This document shows positions 38,224 to 45,366 of a stretch of 64,000 nucleotides of DNA, one piece after another. Position numbers and translations under genes: made by a program. The stretch is from Bordetella parapertussis (lineage in GTDB: Bacteria; Pseudomonadota; Gammaproteobacteria; Burkholderiales; Burkholderiaceae_B): NCBI GenBank assembly GCA_945883615.1, contig CAMCYB010000003.1, positions 1 through 64,000 of the forward strand, read 5' to 3'. How positions within the stretch are numbered: position 1 is the first letter of the stretch; each line of letters opens with the position of its first letter. The notes below the pieces were generated by a model. The model searched no databases, was not told the origin of the DNA, and worked only from the letters and a program-made list of their open reading frames with translations.

Positions 38224-39314
38224 TTCATACCGACTTTCTGCCTTGGCAAATAGATGTTGCCAAAGATTGGTTAGGGGCGCAGTCTCGTAATCGTTTCGCT
38301 CATGCTTGGCTGATTAATGGCCAAGCAGGTATCGGCAAACGGCATTTTGCTATTGCTGCTGCCGCCGCCATGCTGTGTGAAGCCCCGCTTTCACCAACAG
38401 GTTTTGCGTGTGGGCAGTGTGTGGCGTGCGGTTGGTTTAAGCTGGGCAATCACCCTGACTTAATGCGAGTCAGGCCTGATGCCATGGCTGTCAAAGAGGG
38501 TGAGGCCGATCGACTTGCTGATGACACCGCGGCTTCCTCTAACGATGTGCTTGGGGCAATAGAAGAACCCTCAACTGGGGCTTCCAAAAAGAAGTCTGAA
38601 TCAATCAGTATTGATCAAGTTCGCGCGCTTGAGCCTTGGTATAACCGTGCCACACATCGGGGTGGCGAGCGCGTTGCTGTTATTTACCCTGCAGAAACAC
38701 TCAAAATATTTGCTGGCAATGCTTTACTTAAAGCACTTGAAGAGCCGCCGCCCCACACTGTATTTTTGCTGGTGGTTGATTCCCCCGATGCTTTATTGCC
38801 CACTATTGTTTCGCGTTGTCGACGGCTGACTCTACCGATGCCCACTCAAAGTCAAAGCTTGGCCTGGCTAAAAGAGCAGTCGGTTGATCAACCTGGTTCA
38901 TGGTTAGCCCTGTCGGGTGGGGCCCCTATAAAAGCCCATGAGTTGGCGCAACAAGGGGGGCAGGCATGCCCAGATTGGCTGGTAAATGTATTGACCCATC
39001 TAAGCCGTCAAAAGATGCCTGATGTAGGCCGAACGGCTGACGAATTGGCTACCCTGCAGGCCGGTCAATGGTTAGATATACTTCAGCGTGTGACGATAGA
39101 CTTGTCTTGGTTGGCAAACGGTTTACCGATTCGGTACTTTCCACAGTTAAATGAACTGTTAAGCCACGTATCAGCTCTGGCACCCTCAGCATCTTGGGTT
39201 GCCTTGGCACATGGGTTAACCGATCAAATGCGTTTGGCTCATCACCCTTTAAATGCAAAACTGTTTGCGCACCATTGCCTTGATCGTTTATGTTTGACAG
39301 CCTTAGCTAAATAA
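38220..39314 (+). CDS. holB: DNA polymerase III delta-prime subunit
   Basis: A 364-residue clamp-loader subunit. It has the H-A-W-L-I-N-G-Q-A-G-I-G-K segment (a degenerate P-loop) at 28-40 and four zinc cysteines (C53, C64, C67, C70). A low-complexity insert rich in A, S, E and K (about 88-128) follows before the S-I-D-Q-V-R-A-L segment. The start is TTG at 38220, overlapping the tmk TGA. tatD follows after 19 bases; the pilZ gene often found between them is absent. Confidence 0.92.
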   Translation: MIHTDFLPWQIDVAKDWLGAQSRNRFAHAWLINGQAGIGKRHFAIAAAAAMLCEAPLSPTGFACGQCVACGWFKLGNHPDLMRVRPDAMAVKEGEADRLADDTAASSNDVLGAIEEPSTGASKKKSESISIDQVRALEPWYNRATHRGGERVAVIYPAETLKIFAGNALLKALEEPPPHTVFLLVVDSPDALLPTIVSRCRRLTLPMPTQSQSLAWLKEQSVDQPGSWLALSGGAPIKAHELAQQGGQACPDWLVNVLTHLSRQKMPDVGRTADELATLQAGQWLDILQRVTIDLSWLANGLPIRYFPQLNELLSHVSALAPSASWVALAHGLTDQMRLAHHPLNAKLFAHHCLDRLCLTALAK

Positions 39315-39333
39315 TTTTTGATGAGTATTTTTA

Positions 39334-40116
39334 ATGATTGAACTTGTTGATTCACATTGCCACGTTGACTTTACTGAGTTGGCGCATGACTTTGAAAATA
39401 TTTCACAGCGTATGCAGACCAATGACGTTAAACGTGCGTTATGCGTCAGTGTGAACCTCACCGCTTGGCCCAACTTAATTCGTTTTGTTGAACAACACGA
39501 CAACCTTTCGGCTTCAGTGGGCGTTCACCCAGATTATGAAAACGAGATTGAGCCGACCGTTGAAGATTTAGTTGAACGAAGTCATCACCCAAAAGTGGTG
39601 GCTATTGGTGAAACCGGTCTTGATTACTATCGCTTAAGTGGTGACCTTGAATGGCAACGTGAACGTTTTCGTTGCCATATTCGTGCGGCACGACAAACAG
39701 GTTTACCTTTAATTATTCACACGCGTTCAGCAAGTGAAGACACGTTAAAAATTATGCGTGAAGAGGGCGCTGATGCCGTGGGCGGGGTCATGCATTGCTT
39801 TACTGAGTCGCTCGCCGTGGCACAAGCCAGTATTGAGTTAGGTTTTTATATTTCACTTTCAGGTATTGTGACATTCAAAAATGCCACAGATTTGCAAGCG
39901 GTGGCGCAGGCCGTACCCCTAGAACGATTATTAATTGAAACTGACTCACCTTATTTAGCGCCTGCACCCTTTAGGGGGAAGCGTAACGACCCTTCTTTAG
40001 TTCGTCATGTCGCTGAAAAAGTTGCACAGTTGCGCGGTATCAGTTTAGATGCCGTGGCAACGGCCACAACAAACAACTTCTACAAATTATTTAATAAAGT
40101 TAACAATTATGCTTAA
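39334..40116 (+). CDS. tatD: TatD family metal-dependent hydrolase
   Basis: A 260-residue TIM-barrel metallohydrolase of the TatD/YcfH deoxyribonuclease group. Metal-site motifs are V-D-S-H-C-H-V-D-F at the start, A-I-G-E-T-G-L-D-Y near 90, I-I-H-T-R near 127, M-H-C-F near 153 and E-T-D-S-P-Y-L-A-P near 204. It follows holB and overlaps the ankyrin gene by 8 bases. Confidence 0.94.
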   Translation: MIELVDSHCHVDFTELAHDFENISQRMQTNDVKRALCVSVNLTAWPNLIRFVEQHDNLSASVGVHPDYENEIEPTVEDLVERSHHPKVVAIGETGLDYYRLSGDLEWQRERFRCHIRAARQTGLPLIIHTRSASEDTLKIMREEGADAVGGVMHCFTESLAVAQASIELGFYISLSGIVTFKNATDLQAVAQAVPLERLLIETDSPYLAPAPFRGKRNDPSLVRHVAEKVAQLRGISLDAVATATTNNFYKLFNKVNNYA

Positions 40117-40810
40117 AAATTTACATTTTGCGACCGATGTGTCGATACCTAAATGGTTCGTCGCGTTGACGATAATGCTCGTGATGTCTTTTGCACTTGT
40201 CGCACAGGCTGCCCAAGTCGATGATTTATGGCTTTACGTCAAAAATGATCGTGTTGACGATGTCAGCGAACTGCTTATTGAAAAAAAACTTGACCCAAAT
40301 AGTGTGACAGTGATCGGTACGCCATTACTCATGCAGGCGGTGCGTGATGGCTCATGGCGAGTATTTGATTTAATCTTGTCACAACCCACCACAAATGTAA
40401 ACAAAACCAACGGTTATGTTGAAACACCTATTATGTATTTGAGCCTAGTCGGTGATTTACCTCGCTTGAAACAAGTTCGTGCCAAAGGTGCAGAGCTCAA
40501 TCAAACGGGGTGGACAGCCCTTCACTATGCTGCCGTAAAAGGCAACACAGATATTGTTAAGTACTTATTGTCTGAGGGGGCCTCACCCAATGCCTTGTCA
40601 CCTAACGGCACGACTGCCTTAATGATGGCGATGTCAAATAATCATGAAGAGGTTGTTCAACTGTTACTGAACGCAGGGGCCAACCCGTATGTCGTTGATG
40701 CCAACGCCAATACCGCAATCAGCGAAGGCACAGATCGAGGCAATACAAAATTAGTCAACGCACTTAAAACCTGGATGCTGAAAAACCCAGAGCAAAACTT
40801 CAAGCCTTAA
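40109..40810 (+). CDS. Exported ankyrin-repeat protein
   Basis: A 233-residue protein. A signal peptide (hydrophobic core W-F-V-A-L-T-I-M-L-V-M, ending A-Q-A-A) suggests a periplasmic location. The mature region holds about four to five ankyrin repeats, clearest as T-A-L-H-Y-A-A-V-K-G-N-T-D-I-V-K-Y-L-L and the repeat after it. Ankyrin proteins mediate protein contacts, and the partner is unknown. ATG 40109 overlaps the tatD stop. An ankyrin gene after tatD seems to recur in related Burkholderiales, from memory. Confidence 0.85.
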   Translation: MLKNLHFATDVSIPKWFVALTIMLVMSFALVAQAAQVDDLWLYVKNDRVDDVSELLIEKKLDPNSVTVIGTPLLMQAVRDGSWRVFDLILSQPTTNVNKTNGYVETPIMYLSLVGDLPRLKQVRAKGAELNQTGWTALHYAAVKGNTDIVKYLLSEGASPNALSPNGTTALMMAMSNNHEEVVQLLLNAGANPYVVDANANTAISEGTDRGNTKLVNALKTWMLKNPEQNFKP

Positions 40811-40812
40811 CT

Positions 40813-41787
40813 TTAAAAACCGTTTGCAATTAACAAATACTCTGATCTCAACACGCCTTCTAATTGCGCATAGGGTATGAGTATTTTAGGTTCGCCGAAT
40901 GATTTGGGGGCTATGGTGAATGGGTCGAACGAGACTTCTAGACCTTGCGCTAACAGGGCAACGTTATCGCTAGGTTTAAAAGGCCACTGTTTTTTAAATT
41001 GTTCAACATCGCCCATCGCTTCACGGTTTTTATCTAACCAATTTTGATGAGCTTGAGCTAAAACAGCGATGTATTTTGGCATGCTGTCTGCCATTAACAT
41101 TGTTTGTAAACCCACTAAGCGATTAAAGTCGGGTAACCAATTTAAATATTGCGTAGAAGACTGGCCATTCGCACCACCGTTATAGATGTAGCTGCTCAGT
41201 GCAACCACTACGATTGTCGGGCTATTACGCAATACTTTTGCTTCTAGTACAACATCACTCTTAGGGGTTGCCGTTTCAGCGAAGTACATACCTAAAGACT
41301 CTAAACCACGGTAGGGTGGCACGGCATCGCTGTCAAGCGACGCCATGCTGGCTAACGAAAGATCAATAAATGCTGAAAAGTCTTTAAATTCGTTAAATGC
41401 CACACTACGAATGGTGAGTGTTCCACATTGTTTGTTCAAGCAACGAGCACCTTTAAAAGCCATTGTGATGGGTTTAGTGGCTAATTCTGGTGGTGCTTCA
41501 ATAGCAGGGGCTGTTGAGGCAGTTGTTGAGGCAGTTGTAGCCGCAATAGTGATGGCTTCTCGTGGTGCACCCGAGACCAAACGAGAGGTCGGCGTGGGGG
41601 TCATTGTGGCGTCGCGTGCGGGCAAGGTAATATTTTGGGCCACATTGGGGCCACCACAAGCCGTGACGACTATTAATAAAGAAAAGATTAAAAAAGCTTT
41701 GCCACTAAAACGTAAAAAAATATTTAGGTTTTTCGCATCATTAAAAGCGGGTAATAAAAAAGGTGATAGAAAGGGTAAATGTTTCAT
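40813..41787 (-). CDS. DUF3298-type lipoprotein
   Basis: A 324-residue protein with a long n-region, a hydrophobic stretch and a lipobox V-T-A-C-G-G at about residue 41-46. A low-complexity segment rich in T, A and S follows (about 65-100), containing a duplicated four-residue unit T-T-A-S. The C-terminal half has Y-N-G-G-A-N-G and the final I-L-I-P-Y-A-Q-L-E-G-V-L pattern of RsiV-like DUF3298 domains. Function is unknown; related domains bind lysozyme or sit in anti-sigma factors. It starts 9 bases after the gpx stop. Confidence 0.7.
   Translation of the reverse strand: MKHLPFLSPFLLPAFNDAKNLNIFLRFSGKAFLIFSLLIVVTACGGPNVAQNITLPARDATMTPTPTSRLVSGAPREAITIAATTASTTASTAPAIEAPPELATKPITMAFKGARCLNKQCGTLTIRSVAFNEFKDFSAFIDLSLASMASLDSDAVPPYRGLESLGMYFAETATPKSDVVLEAKVLRNSPTIVVVALSSYIYNGGANGQSSTQYLNWLPDFNRLVGLQTMLMADSMPKYIAVLAQAHQNWLDKNREAMGDVEQFKKQWPFKPSDNVALLAQGLEVSFDPFTIAPKSFGEPKILIPYAQLEGVLRSEYLLIANGF
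41513..41536 (-). repeat. 12-base tandem duplication inside the DUF3298 lipoprotein gene
   Basis: GTTGAGGCAGTT is repeated exactly at 41513-41524 and 41525-41536. On the coding (minus) strand it adds four in-frame residues per copy in the T/A/S-rich linker, so copy changes would not break the gene. Confidence 0.85.
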
Positions 41788-41796
41788 CGTCTTATT

Positions 41797-42285
41797 TTAA
41801 AGCGAACGGCTTAAGGCGCTTTCAATATCAGCTGCGATTGAGGCAGGTGAGTCATTTGAACCATATCGTTTGAGCACCTCACCCTCACGACTCACTAAAA
41901 ACTTAGTGAAGTTCCATTTTATGCCCTCTGTACCCAGAATGCCTGGTTTAGATGATTTCAACCATTGAAAGAATGGGTCAGCGTCAGGACCATTTACACC
42001 AACTTTTGCAAACATAGGAAAGGTGACGGCATAGTTTGTTTCGCAAAAATTTTTAATACTTGATTCATCACCCGGTTCTTGGCTACCGAACTGATTACAC
42101 GGAAAACCCAACACACTAAAGCCTTGCTCATTATATTTCTCATAAAGAACTTGCAACCCTTTGTATTGGTTGGTAAAACCACAACGTGAAGCCACATTAA
42201 CAACCAGCAAAACGTGACCTTGATATTGCAGCAAGGGTTGAGTTTGATGATCAATCGTTTTTAATGATAGTGATGGAAGTGTCAT
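41797..42285 (-). CDS. Glutathione peroxidase family protein
   Basis: A 162-residue thiol peroxidase of the GPx/BtuE family. The peroxidatic cysteine is C35 in N-V-A-S-R-C-G-F-T-N-Q; F-P-C-N-Q-F-G-S-Q-E-P-G and I-K-W-N-F-T-K-F-L supply the Gln and Trp of the active site. It uses cysteine rather than selenocysteine, and such bacterial enzymes often draw electrons from thioredoxin. The leader contains a triple 8-base repeat. It lies between the photolyase and the DUF3298 lipoprotein on the same strand. Confidence 0.92.
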   Translation of the reverse strand: MTLPSLSLKTIDHQTQPLLQYQGHVLLVVNVASRCGFTNQYKGLQVLYEKYNEQGFSVLGFPCNQFGSQEPGDESSIKNFCETNYAVTFPMFAKVGVNGPDADPFFQWLKSSKPGILGTEGIKWNFTKFLVSREGEVLKRYGSNDSPASIAADIESALSRSL

Positions 42286-42300
42286 AGTTGGCTTATTGAA

Positions 42301-42324
42301 ATAGTTAAATAGTTAAATAGTTAA
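42301..42324 (-). repeat. 8-base tandem repeat in the gpx leader
   Basis: ATAGTTAA occurs three times without mismatch (42301-42308, 42309-42316, 42317-42324), 16-39 bases upstream of the gpx start codon at 42285. The surrounding 106-base gap between gpx and the photolyase gene is very AT-rich and probably contains the gpx promoter. Confidence 0.9.
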
Positions 42325-42391
42325 ATTTATAAATATAATCAATTATTTAAAATAAAATATTAAAGTAATTTGATAAAGTAATTTATAGATT

Positions 42392-43846
42392 TTATGTTTG
42401 GGCTAAATGATTTTTAAAGGTTTCAATGGCGCGAACCCGGCTTAATTTCAAATCAACGATTGCCAGAGGGTAGTTTAGGCGCTTACGTTGAAGTGGTGAC
42501 GGGTCGTGAATTGAAGCAGAATCTAGGCTGGCCAGTTCAGGCACCCAGTGTTTAATAAAAATACCCTCTGCGTCAAACTTTGCAGACTGACTGACAGGGT
42601 TAAAAACACGAAAGTAGGGGGCAGAATCAGCGCCGGTTGAGGCGCTCCATTGCCAACCACCGTTGTTGGCTGCTAAGTCACCATCGATAAGGTGCTGCAT
42701 AAAGAAGGTTTCGCCTTTATGCCAGTCAATTAATAAGTTTTTAGATAAAAACATAGCCACAACCATGCGCAGGCGATTGTGCATCCAGCCCAAGCTGACT
42801 AATTGACGCATCGCGGCATCAACGATCGGTATGCCCGTTTGGCCTGTGCACCAAGCATTAAATTCGTTAGGTTCATCGCGCCAAACAATACCTAGGGTAT
42901 CGTCACGCAGGGGTTTGTGCATGGAAAGTTTGGGGTAGCCATGCAGCAGATGCTGGTAAAACTCGCGCCAAAGTATTTCGTTCACCCATGTGTGAACGCC
43001 CTCAGTCGTTTTTTCAATATCGATGGTGTTGTCTTGAAGTGCTTTATATAGACACATACGGGCAGACACTAAACCCGAGGCTAAATACGGCGACAGTTGA
43101 CTTGTGCCAGGCTGCGCGGGCAAGTCACGCAGCGCTTTGTAACGATTGATGGGTTCTTCCGTGAATGCGTCTAAACGGGCCATGACGTCGACTGAATTAG
43201 CAGGCCACCACTTAGCCATGTTTTTACATTGCTCGTCACTTAGACCTATTGTTGCCTCTGATTCAGGCCAATGTGATGGCAGGGTGTCTGCAACCATATA
43301 TTTAGGTAAAGCTTGTGCAGGCAGATGGCTCAGTGGCGTCAAATGTGTGTCTAACGCGCCCTTAAGCTTCACTCGGCAGGCTTTGGAGAAGGGCGTAAAA
43401 ACCCGATAATAATCATCGTTGCCGGTTTTTACCGTTCCAGGCGGCAAGAGCGTGTTGCCATCATGACCGACTAAGTGAATGCCTGACAAGGCTAAAACTT
43501 TATACGTCGACTGGTCTCGCCGACGCTCATATAAACCATGCTCGCGGTTGCAATGCACTGTATCAATTTTAAGTGTTTGACATAGATTGCTCAGTGCCTC
43601 AGGTACTTCTTGCCACGTGTTGACCCTTAAAATCTTTAATGCAACTCCAATACGCTCGAGCTCGGGCGCTAGGCTCTCAAGCGCACGCCACCACAAATGA
43701 ATTTTTACCGGTGCGTCATGATGAATTCGCCATTGCTCTGGCGCCACCACAAATAGAGCATAGGCCGGGCCTGCTTGCAAAGCTGCTGATAGAGCAGGGT
43801 TGTCTAGAGTACGTAAGTCTGTACGAAACCAACAAAGCGCTGTCAT
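42392..43846 (-). CDS. phrB: Deoxyribodipyrimidine photolyase
   Basis: A 484-residue FAD protein that repairs UV pyrimidine dimers with light. It begins with W-F-R-T-D-L-R-T-L-D-N-P-A-L, the class I antenna-domain start. The C-terminal FAD domain has S-Q-L-S-P-Y-L-A-S-G, W-R-E-F-Y-Q-H-L-L and the I-P-I-V-D-A-A-M-R-Q-L-x-x-x-G-W-M-H-N-R-L-R-M block, then N-N-G-G-W-Q-W-S-A-S-T-G-A-D-S-A-P-Y-F-R. A photolyase rather than a cryptochrome is favoured by these intact motifs. The start overlaps the upstream peroxiredoxin stop by 4 bases. Confidence 0.93.
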   Translation of the reverse strand: MTALCWFRTDLRTLDNPALSAALQAGPAYALFVVAPEQWRIHHDAPVKIHLWWRALESLAPELERIGVALKILRVNTWQEVPEALSNLCQTLKIDTVHCNREHGLYERRRDQSTYKVLALSGIHLVGHDGNTLLPPGTVKTGNDDYYRVFTPFSKACRVKLKGALDTHLTPLSHLPAQALPKYMVADTLPSHWPESEATIGLSDEQCKNMAKWWPANSVDVMARLDAFTEEPINRYKALRDLPAQPGTSQLSPYLASGLVSARMCLYKALQDNTIDIEKTTEGVHTWVNEILWREFYQHLLHGYPKLSMHKPLRDDTLGIVWRDEPNEFNAWCTGQTGIPIVDAAMRQLVSLGWMHNRLRMVVAMFLSKNLLIDWHKGETFFMQHLIDGDLAANNGGWQWSASTGADSAPYFRVFNPVSQSAKFDAEGIFIKHWVPELASLDSASIHDPSPLQRKRLNYPLAIVDLKLSRVRAIETFKNHLAQT

Positions 43847-44409
43847 TTTGTTTGGGCTTTTGAGTATGCTTGAACGGCTGCCAGAGTGCGTTTAACGTGT
43901 TGCTCAGGGCTCACGCCCTCGTACATGGCATAAATTTTCTTATCTGGTGTGATGACGTAAGAAATACGGTCTGCTACACCGGGCCATATTTTAAGCGCCG
44001 CATCATACTTTTTAATGATGGCTTGGTTTTCATCGGCTGCAACAATAAATTTACCCGCACAGGGGCCTGACGAGAATTTCTTTAATGTTGTCATATCATC
44101 AGCTGACATGCCGACAACGGTTGCTTGACTGGCTTTAAAGTCATCAATTGCTTCAGCAAAGAGCTGTGCCTCAATAGTGCAACCACTGGTGAAGGCTTTT
44201 GGGTAAAAGTACAGCACAACAGGCCCTTTTTTTAAAGCCTCGTCTAAATTAAAATCAACGGCTTGACCGGCTAGCGCACCGGGTGCTTTAAAAGAGGGGG
44301 CTGCATCACCAACTTTTAGTTGCGCATGGGCTAACCCAGCAAAGCAAAGAAAACCAATTAAAAACAACGCTTTAAGATAAAAAGTTGACTGAAAATTTCG
44401 GTTAATCAT
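43843..44409 (-). CDS. Exported peroxiredoxin (AhpC/TSA, Bcp-like)
   Basis: A 188-residue protein with a signal peptide (hydrophobic F-L-I-G-F-L-C-F-A-G-L, ending A-H-A-Q) and a thioredoxin-fold peroxiredoxin domain. The peroxidatic cysteine is in A-F-T-S-G-C-T-I-E-A-Q. The nearby resolving cysteine of many Bcp proteins (five residues later) is replaced by Q, and another cysteine occurs in S-G-P-C-A-G-K. ATG 44409 has GAGGTG upstream. A periplasmic peroxidase coupled to a photolyase gene suggests light or oxidative stress duty, which is inference. Confidence 0.88.
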   Translation of the reverse strand: MINRNFQSTFYLKALFLIGFLCFAGLAHAQLKVGDAAPSFKAPGALAGQAVDFNLDEALKKGPVVLYFYPKAFTSGCTIEAQLFAEAIDDFKASQATVVGMSADDMTTLKKFSSGPCAGKFIVAADENQAIIKKYDAALKIWPGVADRISYVITPDKKIYAMYEGVSPEQHVKRTLAAVQAYSKAQTK

Positions 44410-44462
44410 CAAGACACCTCGGGTTCGTGTATCGTAGTTGGAATGTCATAACGATAGGTTAG

Positions 44463-44936
44463 ATGATCATCATGAAAACGTCTATGTTCACCCTGTTACG
44501 GGCTTGGTTGATTGACAGCTTAAAAACGATTCGTTTTTTTGGTTTGTTGGCACTTTCTTTAGGGTTAATAAGCGCACTCGTGCACGCTCAAGTACGCGCT
44601 CAAGCCGTTCCAATACCCGTTGCACCCGCTCAAATTGTGCAGCCTTCCTCACAACCTATGTTGCAAAACAATCAAACGCCTGAGGCCACGCAGTTGAACA
44701 AGCCTGCCAATCAAATCACGGCCGTTGAACCTATCACAAGCGGTGCAATTGACGATACCGCACGTGCTGAAATTTTAAGAACGTTTCAACAAGAAGCTCG
44801 AGCTGCTTATGCAGAAGCACAAACTGCATGCAAAGATCTGACAAAAGATCAGCAAGCCGTCTGTTTAGCTAAAGCCCGCATTCAGTTTGACCAAGATATG
44901 CAATATGCACAAAAACGCGCCAACATGGGTTTTTAA
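44463..44936 (+). CDS. Small secreted protein of unknown function
   Basis: A 157-residue protein. A long N-terminus leads to a hydrophobic segment (about 24-40) and an A-x-A cleavage region (A-L-V-H-A-Q), then a P/Q/N-rich linker and a C-terminal charged helical part (about 96-157) with two cysteines, C121 and C132. I recognise no domain. It is divergent from the peroxiredoxin gene across 53 bases and converges with the ABM monooxygenase gene after 8 bases. ATG 44472 is an alternative start. Confidence 0.6.
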   Translation: MIIMKTSMFTLLRAWLIDSLKTIRFFGLLALSLGLISALVHAQVRAQAVPIPVAPAQIVQPSSQPMLQNNQTPEATQLNKPANQITAVEPITSGAIDDTARAEILRTFQQEARAAYAEAQTACKDLTKDQQAVCLAKARIQFDQDMQYAQKRANMGF

Positions 44937-44944
44937 ACGGGTAT

Positions 44945-45241
44945 CTAACCCAAATCGATAGGGCTTAGGTGTTCAACAACAGGTGGGGCTGCAAAATGAC
45001 TGCCCACTAATTTGCGCCATTGAACAAAACCATCTGATTCACGAAAATCAACCATATGATTTTCTAATGTTTCCCACTGTACATGCAGCTCGTATTGATT
45101 GGGGTGCTCAAGGCATCGATGCAAGCTTACGCCATGAAAGCCTTTTGCCGCCTCGAAGTAAGGTTTTGCTTTAGCGACTTGCTGCTCAAACTGTTTTTCT
45201 TCACCCGCTTTAATGTTGAGGTGTGCAATTTCAGTAATCAT
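44945..45241 (-). CDS. ABM-domain monooxygenase-like protein
   Basis: A 98-residue dimeric alpha-beta barrel protein of the antibiotic biosynthesis monooxygenase (ABM) family. The pattern I-T-E-I-A-H-L-N-I-K-A-G-E-E-K-Q-F-E, then G-F-H-G-V-S-L-H and Y-E-L-H-V-Q-W-E-T-L-E-N-H matches small cytosolic ABM proteins such as YgiN-like quinol monooxygenases. Activity is not proven by sequence. ATG 45241 has AGAG about 7 bases upstream; longer in-frame starts are unlikely. Confidence 0.82.
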   Translation of the reverse strand: MITEIAHLNIKAGEEKQFEQQVAKAKPYFEAAKGFHGVSLHRCLEHPNQYELHVQWETLENHMVDFRESDGFVQWRKLVGSHFAAPPVVEHLSPIDLG

Positions 45242-45322
45242 GCGTTTTCTCTTTTTAAATGTAACGGTTTTAATCTTAAAAGCAGGTATGGTTTGTTTCA
45301 ATAGACAGACTAACATTTATCG

Positions 45323-45338
45323 CATAATGTATATTATG
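45323..45338 (-). promoter_or_regulatory. Inverted repeat upstream of the ABM gene
   Basis: CATAAT (45323-45328) and ATTATG (45333-45338) pair around a 4-base centre, about 80 bases before the ABM start codon and 29 bases after the dehydrogenase stop. It could be an operator or overlap a -10 box. Confidence 0.3.
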
Positions 45339-45366
45339 TAAAGTCGCGAATATACTTTGAGTTCCA

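Noticed and set aside
41345..41800. A 151-codon plus-strand frame opposite the DUF3298 lipoprotein gene
   Set aside because: The minus-strand gene has a lipobox and family pattern; the plus-strand frame is alanine/valine-rich low complexity, as expected of an antisense shadow.
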